This document shows, piece after piece, positions 63,155-64,000 of a stretch of 64,000 bases of DNA. Made by a program: the position numbers and the translations under genes. The notes below the pieces were generated by a model that was not told the DNA's origin, made no database searches, and was given only the letters and a program-made list of their open reading frames with translations. Numbering within the stretch: the first letter of the stretch is position 1; each line of letters starts with the position of its first letter. The DNA lies in the NCBI RefSeq assembly GCF_003751635.1, contig NZ_RJVI01000001.1, forward strand, positions 440,726 to 504,725, given 5' to 3'. This DNA comes from Inmirania thermothiophila (GTDB lineage Bacteria; Pseudomonadota; Gammaproteobacteria; DSM-100275).

Positions 63155-64000
63155 ATGACCGGAGTGCTGCTGCGCAGGGGGCTTGCCCTGCTGGTGCTCG
63201 CCACGGCGGCGCTCGCCGCGCAGGGGGCGGGGACGACGCGGATCACCTGGCTCGGACACGCCACCTTCCGCATCGAGGCGCCCGACGGCACGGTGCTGGT
63301 GGTGGACCCGTGGCTGAAGAATCCCAAGAGCCCGCTCCGGGGCGAGAAGGACCCGGTGGCGGCGCTCGGGCGGGTGGACTACGTGCTGGTGACCCACGCC
63401 CACCGCGACCACCTCGCCGACGCCACCGCCATCGCCCGCGCCACCGGCGCCCGGCTGGTGACCAACTTCGACCTCGGCAAGAACATGGTCAGGCTCCTCG
63501 GCTTCCCCGAGGCCCAGGCCGGCATCGCCACGATGATGAACATCGGCGGCGAGCTCGCCCTCGGCGCCGTGCGCGTCGCCATGGTGCCGGCGGTCCACTC
63601 CAGCGGCATGGGCAACCCCTTCGCCGGCGACCAGGGCCCCGCGGTGGTCTACGGCGGCGACCCCGCGGGCTTCGTCGTCTCCGTGCGCGGCGGGCCGACC
63701 ATCTACCACTCGGGCGACACCGCCTATTTCCGGGACATGGCCACCATCGGCGAGCTCTACGGCCCCGACGTGGCGCTCCTCAGCGCCGGGGACCACTTCA
63801 CCATGGGGCCGGCGCATGCGGCGCGGGCGGCGCTCGCCGTGGGCGCGCGCATCGTCGTCCCCATGCACTGGGGCACCTTCCCCATCCTCGCCCAGGACGT
63901 GGGGGCCATGGAGGAGGCCCTGCGCGGCAGCGCCGCCACCCTCATGGTGCTGCGGCCCGGCGACAGCCTGGTCTTCCAGGGGCGCGCGCTGCTGCGCTGA
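63155..64000 (+). CDS. UPF0173-type metal-dependent hydrolase, exported
   Basis: A 281-residue MBL-fold protein. A probable signal peptide (1-24, LLRRGLALLVLATAALA) precedes ITWLGHATFRIEAPDGTVLVVDP. Metal ligands are in THAHRDHLADA near 80, HSSGMGNPF near 149, and YHSGDTAYF near 190. Cytosolic UPF0173 proteins are about 230 residues; the export signal is an added feature. A -10-like TATATT is 35 bases upstream. The stop codon coincides with the window end. Confidence 0.87.
   Translation: MTGVLLRRGLALLVLATAALAAQGAGTTRITWLGHATFRIEAPDGTVLVVDPWLKNPKSPLRGEKDPVAALGRVDYVLVTHAHRDHLADATAIARATGARLVTNFDLGKNMVRLLGFPEAQAGIATMMNIGGELALGAVRVAMVPAVHSSGMGNPFAGDQGPAVVYGGDPAGFVVSVRGGPTIYHSGDTAYFRDMATIGELYGPDVALLSAGDHFTMGPAHAARAALAVGARIVVPMHWGTFPILAQDVGAMEEALRGSAATLMVLRPGDSLVFQGRALLR

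Overview
The window is very GC-rich, densely packed bacterial chromosome. It reads as a sulfur-oxidising, probably autotrophic gammaproteobacterium. Evidence: a sat-aprB-aprA locus, a qmoAB-hdrCB locus with no aprM nearby (the arrangement of Thiobacillus denitrificans-type sulfur oxidisers), a cbbQ-cbbO RuBisCO-activase pair, and typical proteobacterial transport and chaperone operons. A thermophilic Ectothiorhodospiraceae-like organism (Inmirania was considered) would fit the GC content. The species cannot be fixed from the sequence alone. I found no rRNA, tRNA, CRISPR array, IS element or prophage.

Layout. 1-3.3 kb: uppP (cut by the window edge), vanZ-like, cca, and an NDUFA9-type epimerase. 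3.3-9.0 kb: TauE/SafE permease, then sat-aprB-aprA (sulfite to APS to sulfate plus ATP) and a YkgJ-type Cys-cluster protein. 9-15.7 kb: an MBL hydrolase, then prpE-prpB-prpC-prpD (propionate through the 2-methylcitrate cycle). 15.7-22.7 kb: a host-attachment-family gene with a sigma-32-like promoter, a TRAP dicarboxylate transporter dctPQM, and its two-component system dctBD. A sigma-54 promoter and two identical upstream palindromes precede dctP. 22.8-25.2 kb: zinc-protease-family protein, RimK ATP-grasp ligase, and a succinylglutamate-desuccinylase-type deacylase. 25.3-30.4 kb: qmoA-qmoB-hdrC-hdrB (minus strand), the likely electron acceptor or donor for AprBA. 30.5-38.5 kb: cbbQ-cbbO, a TetR regulator with a palindromic operator, peroxiredoxin-like, haloacid dehalogenase, kappa-type GST, GST, AIM24 and CbbY-type HAD genes.

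38.5-45.8 kb (all minus strand): a degenerate receiver/GGDEF protein, a DUF2325 protein, a 149-residue protein that looks like half of a sulfur oxygenase reductase, and a five-gene proteostasis operon (small HSP, cbpA, cbpM, diverged small HSP, degP-like) behind a near-perfect sigma-32 promoter. 45.8-50 kb: B12-dependent ribonucleotide reductase nrdJ, interrupted by a LAGLIDADG intein exactly at the catalytic cysteine, plus nrdJb. Upstream lie a perfect DnaA box and two copies of an NrdR-like palindrome. 50-55 kb: Lrp-type RAM protein, msrB, EamA permease, thioesterase, rhomboid, pirin, PEBP and a membrane J-protein. 55-60.4 kb: livKHMGF ABC transporter and a small ABM-like protein. 60.4-64 kb: Cys-rich small protein, recJ, CinA-like protein (minus strand), and a UPF0173-type metallo-hydrolase.

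The strongest candidates for something undescribed are the single-domain SOR-like protein at 41135-41584 (with its own promoter, in a sulfur oxidiser) and the regulatory arrays upstream of dctP and nrdJ.
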